A stretch of DNA of 64,000 nt from positions 21,937 through 85,936 of the forward strand of contig CAJTOR010000014.1 in NCBI GenBank assembly GCA_910577675.1, in the 5' to 3' direction. Below are positions 44,300 to 53,225 of the stretch, one piece after another. This DNA is from an uncultured Lachnospiraceae bacterium. Its GTDB lineage: Bacteria; Bacillota; Clostridia; Lachnospirales; Lachnospiraceae. The notes below the pieces were generated by a model. The model searched no databases. It was not told the DNA's origin and saw only the letters and a list, made by a program, of their open reading frames with translations. The translations under genes were made by a program, and so were the position numbers. The stretch's first letter is position 1. Each line of letters opens with the position of its first letter.

Positions 44300-45322
44300 A
44301 TGGAAAAAAATATCAGCATAAGGGAAAAACAGGAAAAAAGGGAACATGAGTTGTTTTCTCCTTACGCGTCTTTCTCCGATGCGTCAAGGGGGCGTGACCG
44401 TGTGGAGGAACCCTGTGATCTGCGTCCGGTCTATCAGCGCGACCGCGACCGTATCCTGCACTGCAAGGCGTTTAGGAGGCTGAAGGGGAAGACGCAGGTT
44501 TTTCTGGCTCCGGAGGGCGACCACTATCGCACAAGGCTGACACATACGCTTGAGGTGGCACAGAATGCGCGGACAATTGCCAGGGCGCTGCGCCTGAATG
44601 AGGATTTGACGGAGGCTGTCGCGCTCGGGCATGACCTTGGACACACACCTTTTGGGCATGCGGGGGAGCGGGCGCTCAACCGCGTCTGCCCGGGGGGATT
44701 TGACCATTGTGCGCAGAGTATCAGAGTAGTGGAGCACTTAGAGAAGAACGGAAGGGGGTTAAATCTCACTTTTGAGGTGCGTGACGGCATCAAAAACCAC
44801 CAGACGGCGGGGATGCCTGCAACTTTGGAAGGGAAGATTGTGCGTCTTTCGGATAAAATTGCCTATATCAACCATGATATTGATGATGCGGTGCGCGGGC
44901 ATATTATTACGGAGGCGGGAATACCGGAGGAATATACCGGAATTTTGGGGCACAGTGTCAGGGAGCGCCTCAACACGATGATCCATGATATTGTTATGCA
45001 CAGCGAGGGAGGGGACGATATCCGTATGTCGGATGAGGTTTCTGCCGCGATGGCAGGACTTAGAAAGTATATGTTTTTAAATGTCTATACCAATCCGGTG
45101 GCAAAGGGTGAGGAAAAAAAGGCGGAGGAGATGATTGAACAGCTCTATCATTATTATGCGGGCAATTTAGATCTCCTGCCGGAGGAATACCTCTATATGA
45201 TTAATGAGCTTAAAGAGCCGGATTACCGCGTGGTCTGCGATTATGTGGCTGGGATGTCTGACCGCTATGCCGTGCAGAAGTATAAGGAGATTGTGATTCC
45301 AAAGGCATGGAATGTGTTCTGA
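44300..45322 (+). CDS. dgt: dGTP triphosphohydrolase-like HD protein
   Basis: A 340-residue member of the dGTPase family that hydrolyses dNTP to nucleoside and triphosphate. The HD core is RDRDRILHCKAFRRLKGKTQVF, then RTRLTHTLEVAQ (His), AVALGHDLGHTPFGHAGE (HD pair) and KIAYINHDIDDA (final Asp). The N-terminal IREKQEKREHELFSPYA fits the family when starting at ATG 44300. A TTG at 44270 with GAGGAG 5 bases upstream would add 10 residues and is a real alternative. It heads the dgt-dnaG-rpoD operon, common in Clostridia. The 44063-44269 spacer holds an AAAAATTTTT pair near 44190-44215 and no clear promoter. Confidence 0.92.
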   Translation: MEKNISIREKQEKREHELFSPYASFSDASRGRDRVEEPCDLRPVYQRDRDRILHCKAFRRLKGKTQVFLAPEGDHYRTRLTHTLEVAQNARTIARALRLNEDLTEAVALGHDLGHTPFGHAGERALNRVCPGGFDHCAQSIRVVEHLEKNGRGLNLTFEVRDGIKNHQTAGMPATLEGKIVRLSDKIAYINHDIDDAVRGHIITEAGIPEEYTGILGHSVRERLNTMIHDIVMHSEGGDDIRMSDEVSAAMAGLRKYMFLNVYTNPVAKGEEKKAEEMIEQLYHYYAGNLDLLPEEYLYMINELKEPDYRVVCDYVAGMSDRYAVQKYKEIVIPKAWNVF

Positions 45323-45374
45323 TGTGGGAAGCGGCAGCTTCGTATCTTTATGACAAGGAAAAGGGGAGGAAACT

Positions 45375-47165
45375 ATGTATTATCCCGAGGAGCTGGTGGA
45401 GGAGATCCGTTCTAAAAATGATATTGTGGATGTGATCGGTTCCTATGTGCACCTGACAAAGAAGGGAGGCAGCCATATGGCCTGCTGTCCGTTCCATAAT
45501 GAGAAGACACCCTCGTTTTCGGTCAGTTCGTCCAAGCAGATGTTCTATTGTTTTGGGTGTGGGAAGGGGGGCAATGTATTTACTTTCCTGATGGAGTATG
45601 AGAATCTGACCTTCCTTGAGGCAGTGCGTATGTTGGCGGAGCGTGCGCATGTTGATCTGCCGCAGATGGAATATTCCGAGGAGGCGAAGCGCGCCGCACA
45701 GTTTAAGGCAAGGCTGTATTCCGCAAATAAAGAGGCGGCGAAATATTATTTTTATCAGCTTAAATCCGAGCGGGGGAAGCCCGCGATGGAGTATCTTAAA
45801 AAGCGTGCGCTCACGGATCATACAATCACTCGTTTCGGGCTCGGGTATTCGAACAAATATTCGGATGATCTGTACAAATACTTAAAGAACCTGGGGTATG
45901 AGGACGAGCTTCTCCGCCAGTCGGGGCTTGTGACCTTTAATGAGGCGCGCGGGGGGAGCGATAAGTTCTGGAACCGTGTTATGTATCCGATCATGGATGT
46001 GAACAGCCGCGTAATTGCTTTTGGCGGGCGCGTGATGGGCGCGGGGGAGCCAAAATATTTAAATTCCCCGGAAACGCCGATCTTTGAGAAGAGCAGGAAC
46101 CTGTACGGTCTAAATTTTGCCAGGGCGAGCAGGAAAGATTATTTTTTGCTTTGCGAGGGGTATATGGATGTGATTTCGCTGCACCAGGCGGGTTTTTCCA
46201 ACGCGGTCGCCTCGCTTGGCACTTCGCTTACCACCCAACATGCAAGGATACTGGCGCGCTATGTAAAGGAAGTGGTATTGACCTACGACAGTGATGGGGC
46301 GGGGGTTAAGGCGGCACTGCGCGCCATCCCTCTGCTGAAGGAAGCGGGGATTTTAACGCGGATTGTCAATATGCGCCCGTATAAGGACCCGGATGAGTTT
46401 ATCAAGGCACTCGGGGCAGAGGAGTATCAAAAGCGCATCGATGAGGCGCAGAATAGTTTTTTCTATGAAATCGATGTGATGCAAAAAGATTATGATCTTG
46501 CCGACCCGGAGCAGAAAACGCGATTTTTTAATGAGATGGCAAAGCGGCTTCTTTTCTTTTCGGAGGAACTTGAACGGAATAACTATACCGAGGCGCTGGC
46601 GCAGAAGTATTGTATCAGCTATGATAGTTTGAGGAAGCTTGTAAACCGGTACGGCGCGCGGGGGGAGAGTGTGAAGGTTGCCGAGGGGAGTGTGCAGCGG
46701 CAGAGGGAGGATGCGAAAAAGAGGGGAAAACCGGGGGACGGGATGAGGAGGTCACAGAGGCTTCTTCTTACAAGGCTTATCGAGGAGCCGGAATCGTTTT
46801 CACGCATCGAGGGTATTATCGGACCGGAGGATTTTACGGAGGAATTTTACCACGGTGTGGCGGGGATGGTTTTTGAGGAATATAAGGAGTATGGGAGTGT
46901 GAATCCTGCTAAGCTGATCGGGCGTTTTGAGGATGCGGGGCAGCAGCAGCGGGCGGCGGAACTTTTTTCCACAAAACTGGATGCACCGATGGATGAGCAG
47001 GGGCGGAAAAAAGAGTTTGCGGACACGGTGGTCCGCGTAAAGCAAAACAGCCTGGATGTGCAGTATGCCCGGGCGGTTGAGCAAAATGATTTTGCAAAAT
47101 TGCAGCGGATTATTAAGGAGCGCAGGGAACTGGGCAAACTGCATAGTTCCTTAAATCTTGGTTAA
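45375..47165 (+). CDS. dnaG: DNA primase
   Basis: Makes RNA primers at the fork. The 596-residue protein has the CHC2-type zinc domain (CPFHNEKTPSF...YCFGCGKGG, residues about 38-66), the Toprim core (LLCEGYMDVISLHQAG, about 260; TYDSDGAGVKAALRA, about 306) and a C-terminal helicase-binding helical domain, shorter and more charged than average. The SD AGGGGAGGAAAC sets the ATG at 45375. It sits 52 bases after dgt, and rpoD begins 28 bases after its stop. Confidence 0.96.
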   Translation: MYYPEELVEEIRSKNDIVDVIGSYVHLTKKGGSHMACCPFHNEKTPSFSVSSSKQMFYCFGCGKGGNVFTFLMEYENLTFLEAVRMLAERAHVDLPQMEYSEEAKRAAQFKARLYSANKEAAKYYFYQLKSERGKPAMEYLKKRALTDHTITRFGLGYSNKYSDDLYKYLKNLGYEDELLRQSGLVTFNEARGGSDKFWNRVMYPIMDVNSRVIAFGGRVMGAGEPKYLNSPETPIFEKSRNLYGLNFARASRKDYFLLCEGYMDVISLHQAGFSNAVASLGTSLTTQHARILARYVKEVVLTYDSDGAGVKAALRAIPLLKEAGILTRIVNMRPYKDPDEFIKALGAEEYQKRIDEAQNSFFYEIDVMQKDYDLADPEQKTRFFNEMAKRLLFFSEELERNNYTEALAQKYCISYDSLRKLVNRYGARGESVKVAEGSVQRQREDAKKRGKPGDGMRRSQRLLLTRLIEEPESFSRIEGIIGPEDFTEEFYHGVAGMVFEEYKEYGSVNPAKLIGRFEDAGQQQRAAELFSTKLDAPMDEQGRKKEFADTVVRVKQNSLDVQYARAVEQNDFAKLQRIIKERRELGKLHSSLNLG

Positions 47166-47193
47166 CCTATGGGTACAGGAGGAAGGATTTTTT

Positions 47194-48333
47194 ATGGACG
47201 AAAACATGGCAAAATTTCATGAGAAACTGAAAGAACTTTTGCAGTATGCAAAGAGTAAGAAAAATGTTCTTGAGTATGAGGAAATCAATGATTTTTTTGC
47301 CGAGCTTGAACTTGGCAGCGAACAGATGGAAAAAATCTATGATTACCTTGAAAAAAATGAGGTCGATGTCCTGCGTGAGCCGGCGGAAACCGAGTTTATC
47401 GGACCGGAGGATGAGATTGATGTGGATGAGAGCGAGCTGGCTTTGATCGAGGCGGAAAGTGAGGATCTCTCAAAAATTGATCTGTCCGTGCCGGAGGGGA
47501 TCGGGCTTGAAGACCCGGTGCGCATGTATTTGAAGGAGATCGGCAAAGTCCAGCTTTTAAATGCCGATGAGGAAACGGATCTGGCTGTCCGCATGGAGCG
47601 GGGGGATGCCGATGCGAAAAAGAGGTTAGCGGAGGCTAACTTGCGTTTGGTGGTCAGCATTGCAAAGCGCTATGTGGGCAGGGGGATGCAGTTTTTGGAC
47701 TTGATCCAGGAGGGGAATTTGGGTCTGATTAAGGCGGTGGAGAAATTTGATTACCGCAAGGGATACAAATTTAGTACTTATGCTACCTGGTGGATTCGCC
47801 AGGCGATTACCAGGGCAATTGCCGACCAGGCGCGCACGATCCGTATCCCGGTGCATATGGTGGAAACCATCAACAAATTAATCCGTGTGCAGAGGCAGCT
47901 TTTGCAGGAGCTTGGGCGCGAGCCTTATCCGGAGGAGATTGCCAAGGAGATGAGTCTTTCCGTTGACCGCGTGCGCGAGATTCAGAAGATTGCACAGGAA
48001 CCGGTATCGCTTGAAACGCCGATCGGGGAGGAGGAGGACAGCCATATTGGTGATTTTGTGGAGGATGACCGCCTTCCGGTACCTGCGGAGGCAGCGGCAT
48101 TTACAATGTTAAAGGAGCAGCTAAATGATGTGCTTGGCACCCTGACCGACAGGGAGCGGAAAGTCCTGCGCCTGCGTTTTGGTCTTGATGATGGGAGGCA
48201 GCGCACGCTCGAGGAAGTCGGCAAGGAATTTGATGTCACAAGGGAGCGCATCCGCCAGATTGAAGCCAAAGCCCTGCGCAAACTGCGCCACCCAAGCCGC
48301 AGTAAGAAACTAAAAGATTATCTGGAACTATAA
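47194..48333 (+). CDS. rpoD: Primary sigma factor RpoD (SigA)
   Basis: 379 residues. An acidic N-terminal region 1.1 (about 1-95, rich in Glu/Asp) leads to region 1.2 (PVRMYLKEIGKVQLL), region 2 with RYVGRGMQFLDLIQEGNLGL and TYATWWIRQAITRAIADQ, region 3, and region 4 with VLRLRFGLDDGRQRTLEEVG and VTRERIRQIEAKALRKLRHP. It recognises TTGACA/TATAAT promoters, which abound in this window. ATG 47194 follows CAGGAGGAAGG; the frame upstream lacks such a site. Its last codons are repeated, with decay, directly downstream. Confidence 0.97.
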   Translation: MDENMAKFHEKLKELLQYAKSKKNVLEYEEINDFFAELELGSEQMEKIYDYLEKNEVDVLREPAETEFIGPEDEIDVDESELALIEAESEDLSKIDLSVPEGIGLEDPVRMYLKEIGKVQLLNADEETDLAVRMERGDADAKKRLAEANLRLVVSIAKRYVGRGMQFLDLIQEGNLGLIKAVEKFDYRKGYKFSTYATWWIRQAITRAIADQARTIRIPVHMVETINKLIRVQRQLLQELGREPYPEEIAKEMSLSVDRVREIQKIAQEPVSLETPIGEEEDSHIGDFVEDDRLPVPAEAAAFTMLKEQLNDVLGTLTDRERKVLRLRFGLDDGRQRTLEEVGKEFDVTRERIRQIEAKALRKLRHPSRSKKLKDYLEL

Positions 48334-48605
48334 CACTGCGGCTTTGCCGGAGTAAGAAACTGAAAGATTATTTGGAACTGTAACACTGCGGCTTTGCTGG
48401 AGCAAGGAACTAAAAGATTATCTGGAACTATAACAGAGCGGCTTTGCCGGAGCAAGGAACTAAAAAGATTATCTGGAAGTGGAACACTGCGGTTTTACCA
48501 GAGCAGGAAGTTAAAAGCCTACCTGAAAGTGTAACACTGCTATTTTGCCAGATCAAGAAACTAAAAACTACCTGGAGGAACTGTAATACTGTGATTTTGC
48601 CAAAA
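48301..48605 (+). repeat. Six-unit decaying tandem array copied from the 3' end of rpoD
   Basis: A 50-base unit begins within rpoD at 48301 (codons for SKKLKDYLEL, stop, then CACTGCGGCTTTGCCGG). It recurs at about 48351, 48401, 48451, 48502 and 48552. The first copies differ from the rpoD end at a few bases; the last are only recognisable by GGAACTGTAA and TTTTGCCA remnants. The period is 50, with one 51. Each unit keeps a small CGGC-TTT-GCCG-type hairpin in the early copies. Since 50 is not a multiple of three, no frame is preserved. This fills the 298 bases between rpoD and trmK. Confidence 0.93.
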
Positions 48606-48631
48606 CTAAAAGAGAGGGCGTTTTAAAAAGA

Positions 48632-49369
48632 ATGGATACAGAAAAACTGCCGATGTCAAAGCGGCTCTTGATGAATGCTGCGCTTGTGCCAGAATGCAGT
48701 GTGTTTGCGGATATTGGTTGTGACCATGCATATACCTGCCTCTATCTTGTGGCTGCCGGTACCGCGGGACAGGCTCTGGCGATGGACGTAAAAAGTGGAC
48801 CGCTTATGCGGGCGAAGGAGAACATAGAGCGCTATGGTTTTTCCGGGCGGGTCAGGACAAGGCTATCGGACGGGCTAAAGGAGCTTTCTGTGGGGGAAGC
48901 GGACTGTATATTGATAAGCGGCATGGGTGGATTGCTGACCATTGATATCCTGGAGAGGGGATGGGAGAAGGTACTGGCAGCAAAATGCATTGTATTGCAG
49001 CCGCAATCAGAAATTGCCCAGGTTCGGAAATTTTTACATAAAATGGGATATCATATTACGGCGGAGGATATGTGTGAGGAGGATGGGAAGTTTTATACTG
49101 CAATGCGCGCCCAAAAAGGTAAAAGTGCTGTTTGCCTGAGTGGTATCAGCGGATTACTGTCTGGGGAGGCAGCATTTTGTTACGGGGCGTGCCTGATCGA
49201 GAAAAAACACCCGGTGTTAAGGGAGTATTTGCAGCGCGAACTTGCCAAGAAGCAGGAGATTGTGGCGCAATTAAAAGAGAATGAATCTGAGAGGACAAAT
49301 AAGCGTCTTTTGGAACTGCTTTTGGAATGCGGGAGGATTGGGGAGGTTCTTAGTTTTCTCTCGGCATAA
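48632..49369 (+). CDS. trmK: tRNA (adenine(22)-N1)-methyltransferase TrmK
   Basis: SAM-dependent methylation of A22 in tRNA. The 245-residue protein has a Rossmann core: LSKRLLMNAALV-like start, FADIGCDHAYTCLYLV (SAM loop, about residue 25), AMDVKSGPLMRAKENIE, RLSDGLKEL and LISGMGGLLTIDIL (about 91), then LQPQSEIAQVRKFLHKMGY. The C-terminal region (about 170-245) is a coiled-coil helical domain. In many Firmicutes trmK follows rpoD, as here, but the usual next gene (Nif3/YqfO type) is missing. Confidence 0.93.
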   Translation: MDTEKLPMSKRLLMNAALVPECSVFADIGCDHAYTCLYLVAAGTAGQALAMDVKSGPLMRAKENIERYGFSGRVRTRLSDGLKELSVGEADCILISGMGGLLTIDILERGWEKVLAAKCIVLQPQSEIAQVRKFLHKMGYHITAEDMCEEDGKFYTAMRAQKGKSAVCLSGISGLLSGEAAFCYGACLIEKKHPVLREYLQRELAKKQEIVAQLKENESERTNKRLLELLLECGRIGEVLSFLSA

Positions 49370-49431
49370 TATATTATACCTTAAAGCATTCTAATACAGA
49401 GTACGGGCATTTTTAGGAAAGGGGGATTATT

Positions 49432-51225
49432 ATGTACCGGTTGGAGATTGACGGGGAGAAAAAAGAATATCCAGAGGGGATAACCTATGCGGAAATAGCA
49501 TGGGAATACCGGGATAAATATGAGCATCCGATTATGCTGGCATCGCTTAACGGAAGACTTCGGGAGCTTTTTAAGAAGGTGGAACAGGACGGGAAGCTTG
49601 AGTTTATTACCTCGGCGGATACAGCGGGGCACAGTACGCTGGTGCGCGGTATGATCTTTGTGATGATGCGCGCGATGTACAAGGTGAGCGGCAGGATTTT
49701 TGGAGAGGGGACTGCGGCAGAAAACGCGGGGCAGGAACCGGATACGGGTAATGCCTCTAACCCTGATAAAACGCAGGATTTTACAGCGGCAAATGGAAAA
49801 GCGGAACACGAGAGCAGTGGCGGGCATATGATTGAGCGCGTTCGGATGGAGTATTCGATCGGTGCCGGGCTTTATGGCGAGATTGACTGGAGGACGAAAA
49901 GACATCCGGATATAGCCGGATTCCTCGCACAGGTCAAGGAGGAGATGAAGAACCTGATAGCGGCGGATCTGCCATTCCACAAAAAAACTGTGGGAACCGA
50001 AGAGGCGGCGCGTCTTTTCCACGAAGTCGGCATGTATGAAAAGGAAAAGCTTTTTGGCTACCGTCTTGTTTCTAACACAAATATTTATGAGCTTGACGGT
50101 TTTTATGATTATTATTATGGTTATATGCCAAAAAGCACGGGTGTCCTTCCTGTGTTTGACCTGACAGCCTACGAGGACGGATTTCTGCTACTTATGCCGG
50201 AGAAAAAAACACCGGATTTCCTTACGGAATTTAAGCCGCGCAAAAAGCTTTACGGCGTTTTGCAGCAGTCAAATCGCTGGGCGCAGGACTTGGGGCTTGG
50301 CAATGTAGGGGATTTAAACAGGACAATCAGCCAGGGGAGTGTCGAGGAGATGATACTGGTCCAGGAGGCATATCAGGAAAAGGAGATTGCCAAGATTGCA
50401 GAGCAGATCCATGCGCGCGGGAATATCAAATTTGTTATGATTGCGGGGCCTACCTCCTCCGGAAAAACAACATTCTCACACCGCCTTTCGATCCAGCTGC
50501 GCACGCTTGGCTTAAAGCCGCAGCCGATAGCAGTCGATGATTACTTTGTCAACCGGGAGGATACTCCTCTGGATGAGAACGGGAATTATAATTTTGAGGT
50601 ACTTGAAGCCATTGATGTTGAGCAGTTTAACAGCGATATGCTGGCGCTTTTGCGCGGTGAGCGCGTGGAGCTGCCAAGTTTTAATTTCAAGACCGGCAAG
50701 AGGGAATACAAGGGAGTGTACAAACAGCTTGGAGCAGGGGATATCCTGGTAATTGAAGGAATCCACGGTCTGAATGATGCGCTTTCTTACGCGCTGCCGC
50801 GGGAGAGTAAATTTAAGATTTATATCAGCGCGCTTACCCAGTTGAATGTAGATGAACATAACCGTATCTCCACAACGGACGGCAGGTTAATCCGGCGCAT
50901 TGTGCGCGACGCGCGCACGCGCGGGACGGCGGCGAAGGATACTATCGCCATGTGGCCGAGTGTCCGCCGGGGCGAGGAGGAAAATATTTTTCCATTCCAG
51001 GAAGATGCCGACGTGATGTTCAATTCTGCATTGATCTATGAACTTTCGGTGCTCAAGCAGTTCGCTGAACCACTTTTGTTTGGGATTGGAAGGGATTGTG
51101 CGGAGTATGCGGAGGCGAAGAGGCTGTTGAAATTTTTGAATTATTTTCTCGGGGTAAGCAGTGAGGGAGTGCCGAATAATTCGATTTTGCGCGAATTTGT
51201 CGGCGGAAGCTGTTTTAAAGTCTAA
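49432..51225 (+). CDS. TGS/SAD-domain nucleoside (uridine kinase-like) kinase
   Basis: A 597-residue protein with a threonyl-tRNA-synthetase-like N-terminus (TGS fold, about 1-65, followed by second-additional-domain-like segments up to about 280). A uridine/phosphoribulokinase-type kinase occupies about 320-520: P-loop MIAGPTSSGKTTFSHRLS, then AVDDYFVNRE, DVEQFNSDMLALL, VIEGIHGLND and RLIRRIVRDARTRG. Family members are annotated as nucleoside kinases; the role of the tRNA-synthetase-like half is not known. An insertion of about 40 polar residues (about 98-138, GTAAENAGQEPDTGNASN) splits the N-terminal part. The SD AGGAAAGGGGG lies upstream of ATG 49432. Confidence 0.88.
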   Translation: MYRLEIDGEKKEYPEGITYAEIAWEYRDKYEHPIMLASLNGRLRELFKKVEQDGKLEFITSADTAGHSTLVRGMIFVMMRAMYKVSGRIFGEGTAAENAGQEPDTGNASNPDKTQDFTAANGKAEHESSGGHMIERVRMEYSIGAGLYGEIDWRTKRHPDIAGFLAQVKEEMKNLIAADLPFHKKTVGTEEAARLFHEVGMYEKEKLFGYRLVSNTNIYELDGFYDYYYGYMPKSTGVLPVFDLTAYEDGFLLLMPEKKTPDFLTEFKPRKKLYGVLQQSNRWAQDLGLGNVGDLNRTISQGSVEEMILVQEAYQEKEIAKIAEQIHARGNIKFVMIAGPTSSGKTTFSHRLSIQLRTLGLKPQPIAVDDYFVNREDTPLDENGNYNFEVLEAIDVEQFNSDMLALLRGERVELPSFNFKTGKREYKGVYKQLGAGDILVIEGIHGLNDALSYALPRESKFKIYISALTQLNVDEHNRISTTDGRLIRRIVRDARTRGTAAKDTIAMWPSVRRGEEENIFPFQEDADVMFNSALIYELSVLKQFAEPLLFGIGRDCAEYAEAKRLLKFLNYFLGVSSEGVPNNSILREFVGGSCFKV

Positions 51226-51278
51226 TTGGAAAATAATGTAGGCGCTAATTGGGAAAATAGCCAAATTCCTGCGGAAAA

Positions 51279-51331
51279 CCATAAATTTGTTTATGGACTA
51301 ATAAAAAACCATTAATTTTATGTGTTGGTTT
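51279..51331. promoter_or_regulatory. Palindromes upstream of the XRE gene, possible operator
   Basis: CCATAAA-TTTG-TTTATGG (51279-51296) is a perfect dyad, followed by ACCA...TGGT arms near 51308-51329. They lie 60-110 bases before the XRE gene and could be its autoregulatory site. A TATAAT at 51367-51372 is too close to the ribosome binding site to be a comfortable promoter. Confidence 0.35.
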
Positions 51332-51391
51332 ATTTCGGTTCCTATGATTATCCAGTAAGATTAATATATAATATTATTCTGGAGGAAAACT

Positions 51392-51757
51392 ATGGAAATA
51401 AACTACTTGGCGATTGGGGAAAGGATAAAAAAGTATCGGCGTGAGCGGAAAATACCGCAGCAGAAACTGGCAAAGCTTGTGGGTATCTCAGTGCCACATA
51501 TGTGTAATATTGAGAATGGCAGGACGAAATTTGGCCTGCCGATCCTGGTCGCCTTAGCGGACGCTTTGGAGGTAAGGCCGGATTTGCTTTTGTACGAGCA
51601 GATCAATCAGCATGGAAAGATGCGCACCATGATTCTTGAGGAGATTGAGGCGCAGATGATGGGATGCAGCGAAGTCCAGATACAGATGCTTAGGGAATCA
51701 TTCCGCAATGAAAAAAGGCTTTTACTCCAATATGAGGAGAAACTGCGCAAGAATTGA
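51392..51757 (+). CDS. XRE-family HTH regulator
   Basis: 121 residues. The HTH (about 8-65) reads IGERIKKYRRERKIPQQKLA, then VGISVPHMCNIENGRTKFGLP. A helical tail (about 70-121, RMLRESFRNEKRLLLQYEEKL) could dimerise. It is a small, single-domain repressor-type protein with no linked toxin or phage genes. TGGAGGAAAAC precedes the ATG, and a terminator follows, so it is monocistronic. Confidence 0.9.
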   Translation: MEINYLAIGERIKKYRRERKIPQQKLAKLVGISVPHMCNIENGRTKFGLPILVALADALEVRPDLLLYEQINQHGKMRTMILEEIEAQMMGCSEVQIQMLRESFRNEKRLLLQYEEKLRKN

Positions 51758-51844
51758 GATTTAATTAATCAATTGTGTCAGGTGGGGTACAAACCCCATC
51801 TGAGATGCGAGAGCAGCATAGGGATATAATTTCCTTATGATAAC

Positions 51845-51881
51845 GGGGGAAGGAATTTGTAGGTTCCTTCCCCCATTTTTG
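51845..51881 (+). terminator. Rho-independent terminator after the XRE gene
   Basis: GGGGGAAGGAA (51845-51855) pairs with TTCCTTCCCCC (51864-51874) and is followed by ATTTTTG. Perfect 11-bp stem. Confidence 0.93.
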
Positions 51882-51907
51882 TGGGTATAATCGCAGAAAT
51901 ATGTAAA

Positions 51908-51936
51908 TTGACAAGTCTGCCGGTATATGTTAAAAT
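51908..51936 (+). promoter_or_regulatory. Promoter of rnpB
   Basis: TTGACA (51908-51913), 17 bases, TAAAAT (51931-51936). The predicted start is 7-8 bases later, at the base of the P1 stem of RNase P RNA. Confidence 0.8.
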
Positions 51937-51943
51937 TAACAAC

Positions 51944-52316
51944 CGTGAGCAGCACGGATGGCCGCGCCGCTTGTTTTTGCGGTGAGGAAAGTCCGGGCTT
52001 CACAGGGCAGGGTGCCGGATAACGTCCGGTGGGGGTGACCCCAAGGCCAGTGCAACAGAAAAGAAACCGCCGGGGAATTCCGGTAAGGGTGGAATGGTGG
52101 TGTAAGAGACCACCGCTTCCCTGGTAACAGGGGAGGCTGTGTAAACCCCACCTGAAGCAAGACCAAAACATGCCTTTTGGCAGGGAGGGCGATACGGCGG
52201 CCCGTCGTGCCTTCCGGTAGGTCGCGTTCCGTCGCAGGACGGAGGAGCTGCATGGTGACATGCAGTCAAGAAAGATGGTCATCAGATACAGAACCCGGCT
52301 TATAGTGCTGCTCACA
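51944..52316 (+). ncRNA. rnpB: RNase P RNA (catalytic subunit), type A-like
   Basis: The ends GTGAGCAGCAC (51945-51955) and GTGCTGCTCAC (52305-52315) form a perfect P1. Universally conserved pieces are in order: GAGGAAAGTCCGGGCT near the 5' side, GTGCAACAGAAA, GGTAAGGGTGGAATGGTG with GGTGTAAGAGACCACCG, GGTGACATGCAG, AGATGGTCATCAGATACAGAA and CCCGGCTTA near the 3' side. It processes the 5' ends of tRNA precursors with the RnpA protein. The length of about 373 bases is normal. Confidence 0.96.
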
Positions 52317-52336
52317 TTAAGTGGATATCAGTGGGG

Positions 52337-52388
52337 ACTCCTGCCACAAGGCGAAGGAAGTGTTGCTTTGTAGCGGGGGTTTCTTTTG
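52337..52388 (+). terminator. Likely terminator after rnpB
   Basis: ACTCCTGCCACAAGGC can fold back on GCTTTGTAGCGGGGGT with several G-T pairs and two mismatches, followed by TTCTTTT. Imperfect, but well placed. Confidence 0.6.
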
Positions 52389-52526
52389 TCCAAATGAAAA
52401 ACTTCTGTGTTTTGTAAGAAATTTTTAAAGACTTTCCCATAAAACTTATGTTATACTGACTGCAAATGAACTGGTGGCGATAGTCGGGCATGGTTTGATT
52501 TAGAGTATCAGAAATGAGGTTTTGGT

Positions 52527-53225
52527 ATGGAACAGATTAATATATTGGTGGTGGATGATGATAAGGAAATTGCGGAGCTGGTAGAAATTCATCTGGTGGG
52601 GGATGGTTTCAGGGTTTTTAAGGCATATGACGGGCACGAAGCAATGCGCGTTATGGAGAAAGAGAAAATCATGCTTGCGGTTCTTGATATTATGATGCCA
52701 GGTATGAGCGGGATTGAGCTTTGTCAGCGCATCAGGGAAAAAAGCAATATCCCGATTATTATGCTGAGTGCGAAGTCCACGGATCTCGATAAAATCATGG
52801 GGCTTGGCAACGGAGCTGATGACTATGTGAGCAAGCCGTTTAATCCGCTTGAACTTACCGCCCGCGTCAAGTCACAGCTTCGCCGCTATACAAGTCTGAA
52901 TCCCGGGTCGGATCGATGTGCCGAAACGGAGGTGACCGTCCGCGACCTTACAATAAACAGGGAAACGAGGTGTGTAACTTCCTATGGAAGGGACGTGAAG
53001 CTGACTCCGATTGAGTTTGATATTCTCTATCTTCTGGCATCGAACCCGGGAAAAGTTTTTTCAACGGACGAAATTTTTGAGCGCGTCTGGAATGAGAAAA
53101 TGTATGAGGCAAACAACACGGTTATGGTGCATATCAGAAGGCTCCGCGAGAAGATTGAGATGGATCCTAAGAATGCGGAGATTATAAAGACTGTCTGGGG
53201 GGTAGGATACCGCATTGAACGCTAG
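52527..53225 (+). CDS. OmpR-family response regulator (VanR-like)
   Basis: 232 residues. The receiver has LVVDDDKEI, phosphoacceptor Asp in AVLDIMMPGMSG (about 53), MLSAKST and Lys in YVSKPFNP. The winged-helix output has LTPIEFDILYLLASNPG and the ending MVHIRRLREKIE...VWGVGYRIE. It is coupled to the kinase gene: the kinase TTG start overlaps its last 11 bases. Target genes are not evident; the membrane/ABC module at 54611-58771 is the nearest candidate. Confidence 0.94.
   Translation: MEQINILVVDDDKEIAELVEIHLVGDGFRVFKAYDGHEAMRVMEKEKIMLAVLDIMMPGMSGIELCQRIREKSNIPIIMLSAKSTDLDKIMGLGNGADDYVSKPFNPLELTARVKSQLRRYTSLNPGSDRCAETEVTVRDLTINRETRCVTSYGRDVKLTPIEFDILYLLASNPGKVFSTDEIFERVWNEKMYEANNTVMVHIRRLREKIEMDPKNAEIIKTVWGVGYRIER

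Noticed and set aside
48301..48605. CRISPR-like or coding repeat after rpoD
   Set aside because: The unit is derived from rpoD's own 3' end, decays along the array, has no spacers, and a 50-base period breaks every frame. The ORF at 48444-48626 is a by-product.
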